NCBI GenBank assembly: GCA_029990205.1
Contig: JAPEKQ010000011.1
Span: forward strand, 19,266 to 83,265
Direction: 5' to 3'
Source of the DNA: a bacterium
GTDB lineage: Bacteria; Joyebacterota; Joyebacteria; Joyebacterales; Joyebacteraceae
DNA length: 64,000 nt
A model generated the notes under the pieces. It saw only the letters and a list, made by a program, of their open reading frames with translations, did not search any database and was not told the DNA's origin. Shown one piece after another: positions 9,292 to 17,329 of the stretch. Made by a program: the position numbers and the translations under genes. Each line of letters begins with the position of its first letter. The first letter of the stretch is position 1.

Positions 9292-10308
9292 GTGTTCACC
9301 AACGAGACCAAGAGGCTTGTGGGGCTGGACATCGGATCGGCATCCGTGAAGCTCGTGGAGCTCTCCGGATGTCCCGGCGCATACCAGCTCGAGAACCTCG
9401 CGCTCGCCATCATCGAGTCGCCCGGCGACCCGGATGCCAGCGCGCGGGCTCTCTCATCTGTACGCGAGGCCTGCTCGCCGGACACGAGCCGCGTGGCCAT
9501 CTCGGTCGCGGGGCCGCATGTCGCGGTCCGCAGCTTCCGCTTTCCGAAGATGGACTCCGCCGAGGTGAAGGGCGCGGTCTGGTACGAGGGGAGCCAGGTC
9601 ATCGCGTTCGACCTCGCTGACTCGTACGTCGACTACACGGTCATGGAGAAGTCGAAGGACGAGGCGCGTACCGAGGTGCTGCTCGTTGCGGCCACGAAGC
9701 CTGAGATCGACCTCAAGACGAAGCTCGTGTCGGGGTCGGGCTTCGAGCCGCGCGTCGTGAGCGTTGACGCCCTGGTGCTCCTCGAAGCGCTTGTGAACCG
9801 CGCCAGCGTGACGGGCACCGTTGCGGTCGTGGATGTCGGCGCGAAGGTCACGAGCATCGGGATCGCGGCGCAGGGAACGGTTCCGTTCATGCGGGACATC
9901 GAGGTCGCGGGTGACGCATACACGAAGGCTGTCGGTGAGACGCTGGGTGTCGGTTTCCCCGAGGCCGAGAAGGCGAAGGTGACCGAGTCCGACTCCAACC
10001 CGACGGTCGTACGCGCGATGGAAGCCGTGAACAGGCGGCTCGTCGCTGAGATCTCACGGTCGTTGGACTACTACAAGAGCCGCGACAACGGGCGCGTCAT
10101 AGATCACGTCTACCTGTGCGGCGGCGGGTCCGGGCTCCCACATCTGCGCGACGAGCTGGCGCGGAAGTCGGGGCTGGAGGTCTCGCTCTGGAGTCCGCTG
10201 GACGATGTCTATGTGGACGAGGGACGGTTCGACCGCACCACGGTCAGCGACCTCGCCCCGTTCGTAGCGCTCGCATCGGCGCTGGCCATGACAGAGGACA
10301 TTCACTGA
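9292..10308 (+). CDS. pilM: type IV pilus assembly protein PilM
   Basis: Cytoplasmic actin-like ATPase-fold protein that binds the N-terminus of PilN in the alignment subcomplex. It has 338 residues from GTG 9292, with AGGGGG at 9275-9280; GTG 9283 is an alternative. Visible motifs are the phosphate-1-like LVGLDIGSASVKLVEL, VVDVGAKVTSIGIAAQG and the C-terminal YLCGGGSGLPHL. An upstream ATG at 9193 lies inside the pilin gene and is rejected. pilN starts one base after its stop, indicating translational coupling. Confidence 0.92.
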   Translation: MFTNETKRLVGLDIGSASVKLVELSGCPGAYQLENLALAIIESPGDPDASARALSSVREACSPDTSRVAISVAGPHVAVRSFRFPKMDSAEVKGAVWYEGSQVIAFDLADSYVDYTVMEKSKDEARTEVLLVAATKPEIDLKTKLVSGSGFEPRVVSVDALVLLEALVNRASVTGTVAVVDVGAKVTSIGIAAQGTVPFMRDIEVAGDAYTKAVGETLGVGFPEAEKAKVTESDSNPTVVRAMEAVNRRLVAEISRSLDYYKSRDNGRVIDHVYLCGGGSGLPHLRDELARKSGLEVSLWSPLDDVYVDEGRFDRTTVSDLAPFVALASALAMTEDIH

Positions 10309-10309
10309 G

Positions 10310-10918
10310 ATGTACGACATCAACCTCATACGAGAGCGAGTCGTCCCGGACCAGCGCAAGAACGTCATGTTCTCCGTGATCTCGGCGTCGGCCCTGGTAT
10401 ACGCGGTGACGATTCTGGCCGTTGTCTTCTTCTCCGCGGCGAACTTCAAGATGATCGACGTCTACGCGAAGGAGATCGACAAGATGCAGGGCGATCTCAC
10501 CGAGCTCTATCCCGGCACGACGCCTTCGCACGAAGAGCTCGACGGCATCGTCCGGCGGATCAAGCCTGATCTCAAGGAGATCGGCGGATTGCTCGACGAT
10601 CGCACGGAGTTCACGTACCTCTGGGAAGCCGTTGCCCGCGCCGTGCCCGATGGCGCCTGGCTGACCCGGGTCGATTTCAAGATCCCGGCCAAGGCCTCAC
10701 GTAGCGGCAAGTCCAAGAGGGGGCTCTTCATTGAGGGAATGGCGCTCGCATCAGGTGACACCGGGGGAGACGAGGTCATCCGCGAGTTCGCCATCGCGCT
10801 CGAGAACGACGCCGAGCTTGCGGCGTACATCTCGGAAGCGAAGTTCGCAGAGACAGGAAGAAAGCGACTCGGAGGCGAGGACGTTACCGGCTTCGAGATC
10901 TCGTGTCCTTTCAAGTAG
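10310..10918 (+). CDS. pilN: type IV pilus assembly protein PilN
   Basis: Bitopic inner-membrane protein with a short cytoplasmic N-terminus, MYDINLIRER; the INLI/INLLP motif is the PilM-binding peptide. One transmembrane helix follows at about residues 23-48, then a coiled-coil and periplasmic ferredoxin-like domain to residue 202. Length is normal. It dimerises with PilO. It starts one base after pilM; pilO begins 70 bp downstream, a gap with no other feature I can see. Confidence 0.9.
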   Translation: MYDINLIRERVVPDQRKNVMFSVISASALVYAVTILAVVFFSAANFKMIDVYAKEIDKMQGDLTELYPGTTPSHEELDGIVRRIKPDLKEIGGLLDDRTEFTYLWEAVARAVPDGAWLTRVDFKIPAKASRSGKSKRGLFIEGMALASGDTGGDEVIREFAIALENDAELAAYISEAKFAETGRKRLGGEDVTGFEISCPFK

Positions 10919-10988
10919 GGAGTGGGCTGGACGGCGCCGTGACCGGTGAGAGCATGGGGACCGATCGCAGTGCCAGTGGGGGTAGATC

Positions 10989-11678
10989 TTGAAACTGCCG
11001 TTTGGAACAGGCCAGGCAAAGAGCCCGCCGACCACGCCGCGTGGTGAACTCGTGGACGATCCGGCATCGCTGAACGGTGGCGAGTCGGTCGACGCGAGCG
11101 CGCCTGACGCTGAAGCGTGCGGCGAGGTGGCGGCCGGCACTTCGCAGATCTCGCGTCTCGTGCGCCTCGGCGGCGGGCCGCGACCGTGGACCGCGTGGCG
11201 GATAGCCGCCGTCGCGACCCTGATCTACGTTGCGGCCGCGAACCTGTCGTACTTCCTGGTCCTCAAGCCCGTCCGGGCAAGACTCGACGGGGTCAAGGGC
11301 CGCAAGACGATCATCGAGGACTTCTTCGTCGTCAGGGAGTCGAGCACGGCGGTGGCGGGGTTCCGGGACGGCTTGATGAAGGGCGACCAGCGCATGACCG
11401 TCATCACCTCGCTCGAGCAGCTCGCGAAGGATGCCGGCGCAAAGGTAACAGGGGAGCCGAATCTGCTGCCCGAGATCGAGACGTCGAAGCGGATGGTCGA
11501 GTATCCGTTCGAGCTCACACTTCGGGGCACGTATCACGAGATCGGAGAGTTCCTCGGACTCGTGGAGAGCAGCCGGCGCTTCCTTATCATCCGACGTGTG
11601 ATCTTCGAGACCGGCGAGGACGGCAGGGGTGATCCGGAGGCAAAGATCGTCATCGGCGCCGTCTCGTGGGAGGACTAG
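10989..11678 (+). CDS. pilO: type IV pilus assembly protein PilO
   Basis: 229 residues from TTG 10989, behind a GGGGGTAGATC ribosome site. The first ~60 residues are hydrophilic, Pro/Ser/Ala-rich and cytoplasmic, longer than in typical PilO. A transmembrane helix spans about 73-95, followed by a coiled-coil and a periplasmic domain including MVEYPFELTLRGTYHEIGEFL, characteristic of PilO. It pairs with PilN and links to PilP at the outer-membrane side. It is followed after 3 bp by pilP. Confidence 0.88.
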   Translation: MKLPFGTGQAKSPPTTPRGELVDDPASLNGGESVDASAPDAEACGEVAAGTSQISRLVRLGGGPRPWTAWRIAAVATLIYVAAANLSYFLVLKPVRARLDGVKGRKTIIEDFFVVRESSTAVAGFRDGLMKGDQRMTVITSLEQLAKDAGAKVTGEPNLLPEIETSKRMVEYPFELTLRGTYHEIGEFLGLVESSRRFLIIRRVIFETGEDGRGDPEAKIVIGAVSWED

Positions 11679-11681
11679 CAG

Positions 11682-12176
11682 GTGAACGCTATCAAGGTCG
11701 ATAAGAAGAGGATGATGATACTGGGCGGGCTCGTTCTCGTCCTCATCGTCGTCGTGGCCATGCGCATGATGCCCTCCGGTGACGGTACCGCTATCGCCGC
11801 AACGAGCGGAGATGGAGGCAGCATCGTCGACCGGGATCCTCAGCACCTTGCGTGCGTCGCGAAGATCGCCCGGGCGAGGCTGCAGAAACTGTACACGGGC
11901 GACGACGAGCGCGACCCGTTCGAGCCGCTCGTGCGGCTGACGACCAGGCCGAGCACGCCGGCGCGCGAGGAGACACCGGCGCAGCCCGCGCCAGTGACGC
12001 TGCCGTATATGACACTCTATGGAATCATCTGGGACCCCGAGACCCCGATCGCGATGATCGACGGGATAGACGTTCACGTCGGAGACCGCATCAAGGGAGC
12101 TCGCGTCACCGAGATCAGGATCGACAGGGTCATACTCGAGTACCGAGAGAAGCAGTTCGAACTCACCGTCGACTAG
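11682..12176 (+). CDS. pilP: PilP-like pilotin/linker protein
   Basis: 164 residues from GTG 11682, three bases after pilO. An N-terminal membrane helix (about residues 10-28) replaces the lipobox seen in Pseudomonas PilP, so this version is anchored by a helix. A linker containing DERDPFEPL precedes a small C-terminal beta domain with LYGIIWDPETPIAMIDG and a GDRIKGARVTEI segment, as in the PilP/GspC homology region. It would bridge PilNO to the secretin. Assignment rests on gene order plus this domain. Confidence 0.82.
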   Translation: MNAIKVDKKRMMILGGLVLVLIVVVAMRMMPSGDGTAIAATSGDGGSIVDRDPQHLACVAKIARARLQKLYTGDDERDPFEPLVRLTTRPSTPAREETPAQPAPVTLPYMTLYGIIWDPETPIAMIDGIDVHVGDRIKGARVTEIRIDRVILEYREKQFELTVD

Positions 12177-12188
12177 GAGGAGTGCAGT

Positions 12189-13532
12189 ATGAACTCAAGC
12201 CGCAACCGATTGCTGCGACACTGGCTCATTGCCGCCATCGTCGTGGTACTCGCGTTTACGATGACGCTTCCAGTGCTGTCGCAGACCAGCGACGCCGGCG
12301 TCAGGAGCCAGCGGATCTCGCTGAACCTCCAGAACGTCACACTTGGGAGCGTCCTGAAGGTCATGACGCAGAAGTCCGGGATCAACTTCCTCATCGGCTC
12401 CGAGCTGGTGGGGCGGGAGATCAACGTGTATCTCGAGGACGTGCTCGTCGAGGACGCGCTCGCAGCCATCCTGCGTGCCAACGGCCTCTGGTACACGCGC
12501 CAGAAGGGCACGAACATCTACGTCATCATGGAGGCGCTTGAAGGTCCACCGGTCGCAACGACGACCGAGGTCTTCAACACCAACTACGCGGACGCCGTGG
12601 AGCTCAACGAGACGCTGACAGGCGTACTGACCGATCTCGGGAGCATCGTGGTGGACGCGCGGACAAGCGCGCTCGTCGTCTCCGACATCCCGGAGAACAT
12701 GCCCACGCTCAGGTCATTGATCATGGAGCTGGACACGCCGACGGGTCAGGTGCTGATCGAGGCCAAGATCGTGGAGTTCTCCGATGATTCGTCGCATGAG
12801 CTCGGCATCTCGTGGGGTGCCATGAACCCGCTCAACGACGAAGGCGGCGAGGACGCGGTCTCCTACATCAGCAACTTCAACCACGGCGACGATGAGGGTC
12901 TGTTCGAACTCACATTCGGCAAGTTCGCTTCCTTCAGCGACATCAAGGACCTGACGGCTTCGATATCCGCCTTGCAGAAGGAGGGGAGGGCGGACGTCCT
13001 GGCAATGCCTCAGATCCTGACGGTCGACAACAGGGAAGCCACGATCGAGATCGTTCGCAACATGGCTCTCGCCAAGAAGACGACGTACCGCGAGGGCAGC
13101 AGTGAGTCCACGGTGGAACCCATCTTCGGGCAGGTCGGCGTCAGTCTCAAGGTCACGCCGCACATCAACAACGAGAACGTCGTGACCATGGAGATCGAGC
13201 CGATGGTGAGCTCGGCGCAGCGTTCGAGCTACTTCCCGGACGACGCGGTCGACACGAAGCATCGGACGGCGCACACGACCGTGATGGCCGGCGACGGTCA
13301 GACGATCGTGATCGGCGGTCTGCTCCGCAAGGACATCACCGATACCGATTTCAAGGTGCCGATCCTTGGCGACATCCCGCTCCTGGGTCAGCTGTTCCGC
13401 AAGAGCATCAGCACCGAGGCGGATACCGAGATCGTGCTGTTCCTGACGCCTCGGATTCTCACCGGCGAGGCGCTCGAGCGTTACAGTGAGCGCACCGAGA
13501 ACGAGATCGACCTGCGGTGGGAGAACCAGTAG
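12189..13532 (+). CDS. pilQ: type IV pilus secretin PilQ (short form)
   Basis: Outer-membrane secretin pore for the pilus fibre. It has 447 residues, shorter than the 700 or so of proteobacterial PilQ because the N-terminal AMIN domains are missing. A signal peptide (about 1-35) is followed by an STN/N0 domain (about 40-115), an N1 domain (about 125-185) and the secretin domain with VLIEAKIVEF, GQTIVIGGLLRKD and VPILGDIPLLGQLFR, then LFLTPRIL. AGGAGTGCAGT precedes ATG 12189. Without AMIN domains the pore may not bind peptidoglycan directly (inference). Confidence 0.93.
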   Translation: MNSSRNRLLRHWLIAAIVVVLAFTMTLPVLSQTSDAGVRSQRISLNLQNVTLGSVLKVMTQKSGINFLIGSELVGREINVYLEDVLVEDALAAILRANGLWYTRQKGTNIYVIMEALEGPPVATTTEVFNTNYADAVELNETLTGVLTDLGSIVVDARTSALVVSDIPENMPTLRSLIMELDTPTGQVLIEAKIVEFSDDSSHELGISWGAMNPLNDEGGEDAVSYISNFNHGDDEGLFELTFGKFASFSDIKDLTASISALQKEGRADVLAMPQILTVDNREATIEIVRNMALAKKTTYREGSSESTVEPIFGQVGVSLKVTPHINNENVVTMEIEPMVSSAQRSSYFPDDAVDTKHRTAHTTVMAGDGQTIVIGGLLRKDITDTDFKVPILGDIPLLGQLFRKSISTEADTEIVLFLTPRILTGEALERYSERTENEIDLRWENQ

Positions 13533-13533
13533 C

Positions 13534-14295
13534 GTGATCTACGCGGGACTCTTCGTCATAGGAGCCGTCTTCGGCAGTTTTCTCAACGTGCTGATCTACC
13601 GGCTGCCCCGAGGGCAGTCGGTAGTCAGCCCGCCTTCGTCCTGTCCCCAGTGCGGGGAGAGGATCCGGCCGTGGGAGAACATACCGATCCTGAGCTATCT
13701 GTTCCTCAGGGGCAGGTGCTCGCACTGCGGTGTCCATATCCCGGAGAGGTACCCCGTTGTCGAGTTCCTGGCCGGTGTCGCGCCCGTGCTTCTGTTCGCG
13801 CGGTACGGCTTCGGCCGGGAGCTCGCGTTGTTCTGGCCGCTCACCTGCGTGCTCATCGTCCTTTCATTCATCGATCTGGATCTGAGGATCATCCCCGATC
13901 GCGTCACACTGCCGGGTATCGTCGTAGGACTCGTTCTGGCTCCGCTGATGGGTGTCACGACGATCGCCGGCTCGCTGATCGGCGCGGTGGCGGGGGGAGG
14001 AGCCCTCTATCTGATCGCCATTCTCGGGGACGCGGTGTTCGGGAAGGAGAGTATGGGAGGCGGAGATATCAAGCTGGCTGCCATGCTCGGGGCGTTCATG
14101 GGGTGGCAGGCCGTGCTGCTCCTTCTGTTCGCGGCGTTTCTCTCCGGCGCCGTGGTCGGCGTCGCGACCCTGATGATCAAGGGGAGAGACTGGGACAGGA
14201 GCCTTCCGTTCGGTCCGTTCATCGCGGCGGGAGCCTTCCTCGCGGTGGTCTGGGGCGACACCATCCTCACCTGGTACTCAACCATCGGCGCCTGA
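13534..14295 (+). CDS. pilD: prepilin peptidase / N-methyltransferase PilD
   Basis: Inner-membrane aspartic protease that cleaves prepilin leaders and N-methylates the new terminus. It has 253 residues from GTG 13534, one base past the pilQ stop; a longer in-frame start lies inside pilQ. The cytoplasmic domain has the two CxxC pairs (CPQC, CSHC) needed for methyltransfer. The catalytic aspartates are in FIDLDLRIIPD and GGGDIKLAAMLGAFMG. Hydrophobic segments continue to the C-terminus, giving a normal eight-helix enzyme. It is the last gene of the operon; its substrates are the two pilins upstream and the minor pilins encoded convergently. Confidence 0.95.
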   Translation: MIYAGLFVIGAVFGSFLNVLIYRLPRGQSVVSPPSSCPQCGERIRPWENIPILSYLFLRGRCSHCGVHIPERYPVVEFLAGVAPVLLFARYGFGRELALFWPLTCVLIVLSFIDLDLRIIPDRVTLPGIVVGLVLAPLMGVTTIAGSLIGAVAGGGALYLIAILGDAVFGKESMGGGDIKLAAMLGAFMGWQAVLLLLFAAFLSGAVVGVATLMIKGRDWDRSLPFGPFIAAGAFLAVVWGDTILTWYSTIGA

Positions 14296-14369
14296 CCGAG
14301 CACTTCGCGGCAGGCGGTCCAGCCGCCCTGCGGAGTCTCCACACTGACAGACCGACGACGCTCGACGAA

Positions 14370-14393
14370 GCCCCGACGCGACAGCGGCGGGGC
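14370..14393 (+). terminator. probable terminator of the pilus operon
   Basis: GCCCCG (14370-14375) pairs with CGGGGC (14388-14393) and is followed by CGTTTGATT. It is a modest stem with a weak T-rich tail, 75 bp after the pilD stop. Confidence 0.45.
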
Positions 14394-14408
14394 CGTTTGA
14401 TTGATGCC

Positions 14409-14512
14409 GATGAGCGCTGGTGCGCCCGCGCACCGATGAGCGCTGGTGCGCCCGCGCACCGATGAGCGATGGTGCGCCCGCGCACCGATGAGCGCTGGAG
14501 CGCCCGCGCACC
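14409..14512. repeat. four tandem 26-bp hairpin repeats between convergent pilus operons
   Basis: Units at 14409-14434, 14435-14460, 14461-14486 and 14487-14512 read GATGAGCG[CA]TGG[TA]GCGCCC then GCGCACC. The first two are identical and the others differ by one base each. Every unit holds the palindrome GGTGCGC-CC-GCGCACC (one arm mismatch in unit 4). A fifth, variant palindrome at 14626-14641 spans the stop codon of the convergent minor-pilin gene and is followed by the same GATGAGCG. There are no spacers, so this is not CRISPR. Confidence 0.85.
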
Positions 14513-14573
14513 GACTCCCCGCTGGTCCCTGCAGAGCTGTCCGCCTGGCCGAACCCGCGGACGGCAAGCGAAA

Positions 14574-14595
14574 CCCCGACGCGGGTGCGCCGGGG
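14574..14595 (-). terminator. probable terminator of the minor-pilin operon (minus strand)
   Basis: CCCCG (14574-14578) pairs with CGGGG (14591-14595) around a 12-nt loop. Read on the minus strand the hairpin is followed by TTTCGCTT. The stem and loop start resemble the pilD-side hairpin at 14370, suggesting duplication of a terminator-repeat module. Confidence 0.4.
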
Positions 14596-14632
14596 CTTCT
14601 CAGTTGTCTGCCTGTCGGTGCTGCCGGTGCGC

Positions 14633-15124
14633 CTACGCACCGATGAGCGTCGTGATCGACACGCTGTCACGCGGAGTCTGCGTGGGCCACACCAGCTTGA
14701 CCTCGACCTGCTTCGCGTGGACCGTGTCGCCCGGGCTTGCCCATGAGAGGGGCTGGACGTCCCACGTGAGACTTCCGACGACATCGTTGAGCCCGGTCGT
14801 ATCACCGCGAGTGTTGACGACGATACTCGGGTTCGTCGGGTGGGATCCCGCGCTGAGATCGATGCTCGTGACATCCGTTCCCGCGTCCATCGATCCGTAG
14901 CCCGCGTTGAGAAGCTGCTCGGTCTTTCGCGCGACAAGATGGTGCGCCATCCGTCGCTCGCCGCGCCGCGCTGTGAGCATCCTGCCTGCGACCAGGGTGT
15001 CAAAGATCGGGACGATGACGATCCCGAGGATGACGGTCGACATGAGGATCTCGATCAGGGCGGCGCCTGACGCCGATTTGAGCGGCCTCCTGAACAGGCG
15101 CATGATGCTACGTCTGCGTCTCAT
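14633..15124 (-). CDS. minor pilin / pseudopilin, PilV-like
   Basis: 163 residues from ATG 15124, preceded by GGAAGGGC. A long basic leader ends in ASG, then AALIEILMSTVILGIV: a prepilin-like helix with Glu at position 5 but Ala rather than Phe or Met at position 1 of the predicted mature protein. The rest is a beta-rich domain with no cysteine pair. It is third in an operon whose other members are also minor pilins. PilV/GspI-type roles (initiating pilus assembly) are likely. The stop codon sits inside a GGTGCG-CCTA-CGCACC palindrome. Confidence 0.75.
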   Translation of the reverse strand: MRRRRSIMRLFRRPLKSASGAALIEILMSTVILGIVIVPIFDTLVAGRMLTARRGERRMAHHLVARKTEQLLNAGYGSMDAGTDVTSIDLSAGSHPTNPSIVVNTRGDTTGLNDVVGSLTWDVQPLSWASPGDTVHAKQVEVKLVWPTQTPRDSVSITTLIGA

Positions 15125-15162
15125 TGCTCAGCCCTTCCTGTGTCTCCGTGCGCCGCCGCAAG

Positions 15163-15651
15163 CTAGTTCCTGCAGGCGACCGTGGAGGACATGAGGACGA
15201 GTATGTCGTCGCCGGCTCCAGCCCGGCGCGTGTCCTCGACCAACACATCGATGTTGACGACTCGACCGTCCGCGGTCGAGAAGTCGAGCGAACTCACCTG
15301 TTCGGCGAGCGGCGTCCCATCGATATTGAGGACGCGGTTCTGTCCGTCCAGGTGATACATGGCTGCCAGACTGTCGAACGAGCCCGTGTAGTAGTAGACG
15401 TTCAGAGAGTCACCGCCGCCGCCGACGGTCACGGACGAGCCGGACCGTACGTCGCGGGCGATGATCTCGACCGCCGTCGAGGCCTCGCGCTGCAGGTCCG
15501 CAAGCGATGCCGTTCCATCGAACGACCTCAGCGTCCCTCCGTAGGCCGCAAATCCGGCCGCCAGGGCGCCGATCGCCAGCAGAGCTGCGAGGAGGACCTC
15601 GGGAAGTGTGAACCCGCCGTTGCCCGCCGCCGCGTGGATTCCGCTACGCAC
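15163..15651 (-). CDS. minor pilin / pseudopilin, PilW-like
   Basis: 162 residues from GTG 15651 (ribosome site GGGAGG inside the upstream gene). Prepilin peptidase site GNGG then FTLPEVLLAALLAIGAL, with Glu5 present. A short beta-rich C-terminal domain carries VEIIARDVRSG, typical of PilW/GspJ-type minor pilins. It overlaps the preceding gene's stop by eight bases, so the two are translationally coupled. It would form part of a priming tip complex with its operon partners. Confidence 0.8.
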   Translation of the reverse strand: MRSGIHAAAGNGGFTLPEVLLAALLAIGALAAGFAAYGGTLRSFDGTASLADLQREASTAVEIIARDVRSGSSVTVGGGGDSLNVYYYTGSFDSLAAMYHLDGQNRVLNIDGTPLAEQVSSLDFSTADGRVVNIDVLVEDTRRAGAGDDILVLMSSTVACRN

Positions 15652-17041
15652 AGGGCACCTCCCGCCAAGAGAGCTTGTAGTACTTCCCGGTCAACAGATA
15701 TCCAGGCGGCTGCACGGTGTCGAAGCGCATGTCGTAGTGATAGCTCTTCGCGTAGCCGCTGTAGATCGTGATCGTGTCACCGCTCAAACGCCCGGTCCCG
15801 ACGCAGCCGCGGTAGCGCTGGACGATACCGCCGTGCACCGTCAGCGTCCCTCGGGGGCTGCCGTACCGGTAGTTCTCGACCTCGAATGAGGTTCCGAGCG
15901 CCATGAGGTGGGCGTGGATCGTACAGTCGCCCTGGTTCGCGTAGTTGTCCTCGACGACGATGTTGGACTCGGAGACGAGACCGAGGACGTCGTCGCAGCC
16001 GTCAAGCGGACCGTCGGCGTCACTCGCCGCGTATGTGACGTTGTCCATGATGGAGATGGTTCCCGAACTCGCGATCGTCAGGCTGCCGTCGAGTATGCCC
16101 TCGACCTGCACGGACCCATCGATATACATGACGCCGTTGAACGAGGAGATGTCGACGTCGGTCCAGCCGCCGCCGCTGATCGGCCGGTAGCTGAGCGTTC
16201 CGTACATCGGCCCGCTGCCGTCGTCACGTCCGATCTCGATGTCGTAGTTCCCCGTCAGGAGAACGCCGTCATCGGTGGCGAGCGTCACGAGGTCATCGAT
16301 GTACGAGGGGAGTTCGATCTCGGATGCCCCGAGCTCGTAGCCGTCCATGAACACGGGCTGGTCGTACGGCGGGTTGCTCGGCGCCGGCGACTCGATGTGA
16401 CCGTAGTAGCTGCCGTTGTAGTACATGAACGCGGGGTTGTTCCCCAGGTCCGGGTCGTCGGGGCCACCGTGTGCGCTGGTCACGTGACCACCGTACGTCG
16501 GGTTGCCGAAGATGTGGATCTGCCCGTTCGTGTGGAGGTCACCGTCGATATTGTCGGCGGAGCAGAACCAGACCGGGGTGTAGGTGCCCGGCGGTCTCTC
16601 GACCTCTGTGAAGTAGATGAACTGGGCGTACGACTGCGTCATGACGTCGCGCTCCAGTGTCCTCGTCCGGTTGCCGAAGGTGCCGACCGAGGTGATCGTG
16701 TAGTACTTCCGGGAACTGGCCGCGTTGCCGGCGTCGGGCGTGATCGTGACGGCGTACGAGCCGTAGTCGAGCGTCTCAGGAGACGCTCCGAACGGCTCGA
16801 CCGCCAGAATGCCCGGAGGCGGATCATCCTGAGCCTCGAGCCATGTGTGGGCCCGGGCGAGCCCGGACTCCGCCATGTACAGGGCCTTCGAGTGGTCGAT
16901 TCTCCGTGCCGCCAGGGAAGCGTCCTGCGAGCCGAACTGGAACACGGCCAGCGTGACGATGAGGATGAGGACGGACAGGAGGATCATCGCCACCAGTGTC
17001 GACCCCGACTGGTTCCCCGCGAGTCTGTGTTTGGAGCTCAT
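15644..17041 (-). CDS. PilX-like minor pilin / DUF4900-type exported protein
   Basis: 465 residues, first gene of the minus-strand minor-pilin operon, from ATG 17041 behind GAGGAGG. The N-terminus has a basic leader and NQSGSTLVAMILLSVLIL, resembling the PilX class in which Glu5 is absent. The ALYMAESGLARAHTWLE segment after the helix is diagnostic of PilX/DUF4900 proteins. The large C-terminal region is rich in Gly, Asp and Tyr with beta-strand character (WFCSADNIDGDLHTNGQIHI), suggesting a beta-helix-like adhesive tip domain. It is larger than PilX of proteobacteria and likely sits at the pilus tip (inference). Confidence 0.75.
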   Translation of the reverse strand: MSSKHRLAGNQSGSTLVAMILLSVLILIVTLAVFQFGSQDASLAARRIDHSKALYMAESGLARAHTWLEAQDDPPPGILAVEPFGASPETLDYGSYAVTITPDAGNAASSRKYYTITSVGTFGNRTRTLERDVMTQSYAQFIYFTEVERPPGTYTPVWFCSADNIDGDLHTNGQIHIFGNPTYGGHVTSAHGGPDDPDLGNNPAFMYYNGSYYGHIESPAPSNPPYDQPVFMDGYELGASEIELPSYIDDLVTLATDDGVLLTGNYDIEIGRDDGSGPMYGTLSYRPISGGGWTDVDISSFNGVMYIDGSVQVEGILDGSLTIASSGTISIMDNVTYAASDADGPLDGCDDVLGLVSESNIVVEDNYANQGDCTIHAHLMALGTSFEVENYRYGSPRGTLTVHGGIVQRYRGCVGTGRLSGDTITIYSGYAKSYHYDMRFDTVQPPGYLLTGKYYKLSWREVPCA

Positions 17042-17135
17042 AGTGACGCCTCCTCTGCTCAGCGCAGCGATGCGTCCCCCGGCCGCAACGTCGTGTCGCG
17101 GCGAGAGATAGGGGGGACGTGCAGACTATACGAAT

Positions 17136-17151
17136 TGCACAGAGTGTGCCA
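17136..17151 (-). promoter_or_regulatory. predicted sigma-54 promoter of the minor-pilin operon
   Basis: Read on the minus strand, TGGCACACTCTGTGCA has the GG-N10-GC spacing of sigma-54 promoters, with one deviation in the -12 element (GTGCA for TTGCA). The predicted start is near 17125, giving a leader of about 85 nt. Part of the element is itself palindromic (TGCACAGAGTGTGCC), so a dimeric-regulator site is an alternative reading. Confidence 0.5.
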
Positions 17152-17257
17152 GAGGGGTGGTGTAACGACGGATTAGTGTGCTAATTGGTGTGGAATCACA
17201 GGTATAGTGAGCTCTTGGAGTATTCTCCGCAGCGGGTGGTGACGATCAGCACTCGTG

Positions 17258-17322
17258 CAGGCACACCCGGGGAGGGTGTGCCTGAGGGCTCCGCGGTGAG
17301 CAGGCAGCGCCGGGTGGGCGCT
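17258..17322 (-). terminator. two hairpins downstream of the XRE-cupin cluster
   Basis: CAGGCACACCC (17258-17268) / GGGTGTGCCTG (17274-17284) is a perfect 11-bp stem with a 5-nt loop. AGCGCC (17306-17311) / GGCGCT (17317-17322) is a second stem. They lie just after the stop of the last minus-strand regulator and probably end that transcript. Confidence 0.55.
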
Positions 17323-17329
17323 GTCTCTG

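Noticed and set aside
14409-14512. CRISPR array
   Set aside because: The 26-bp units are directly adjacent with no spacers, there are only four, and no cas genes lie nearby.
15908-17176. 422-codon plus-strand frame over the PilX-like gene
   Set aside because: Shadow frame. The minus-strand gene has a ribosome site, a prepilin-like N-terminus and operon coupling.
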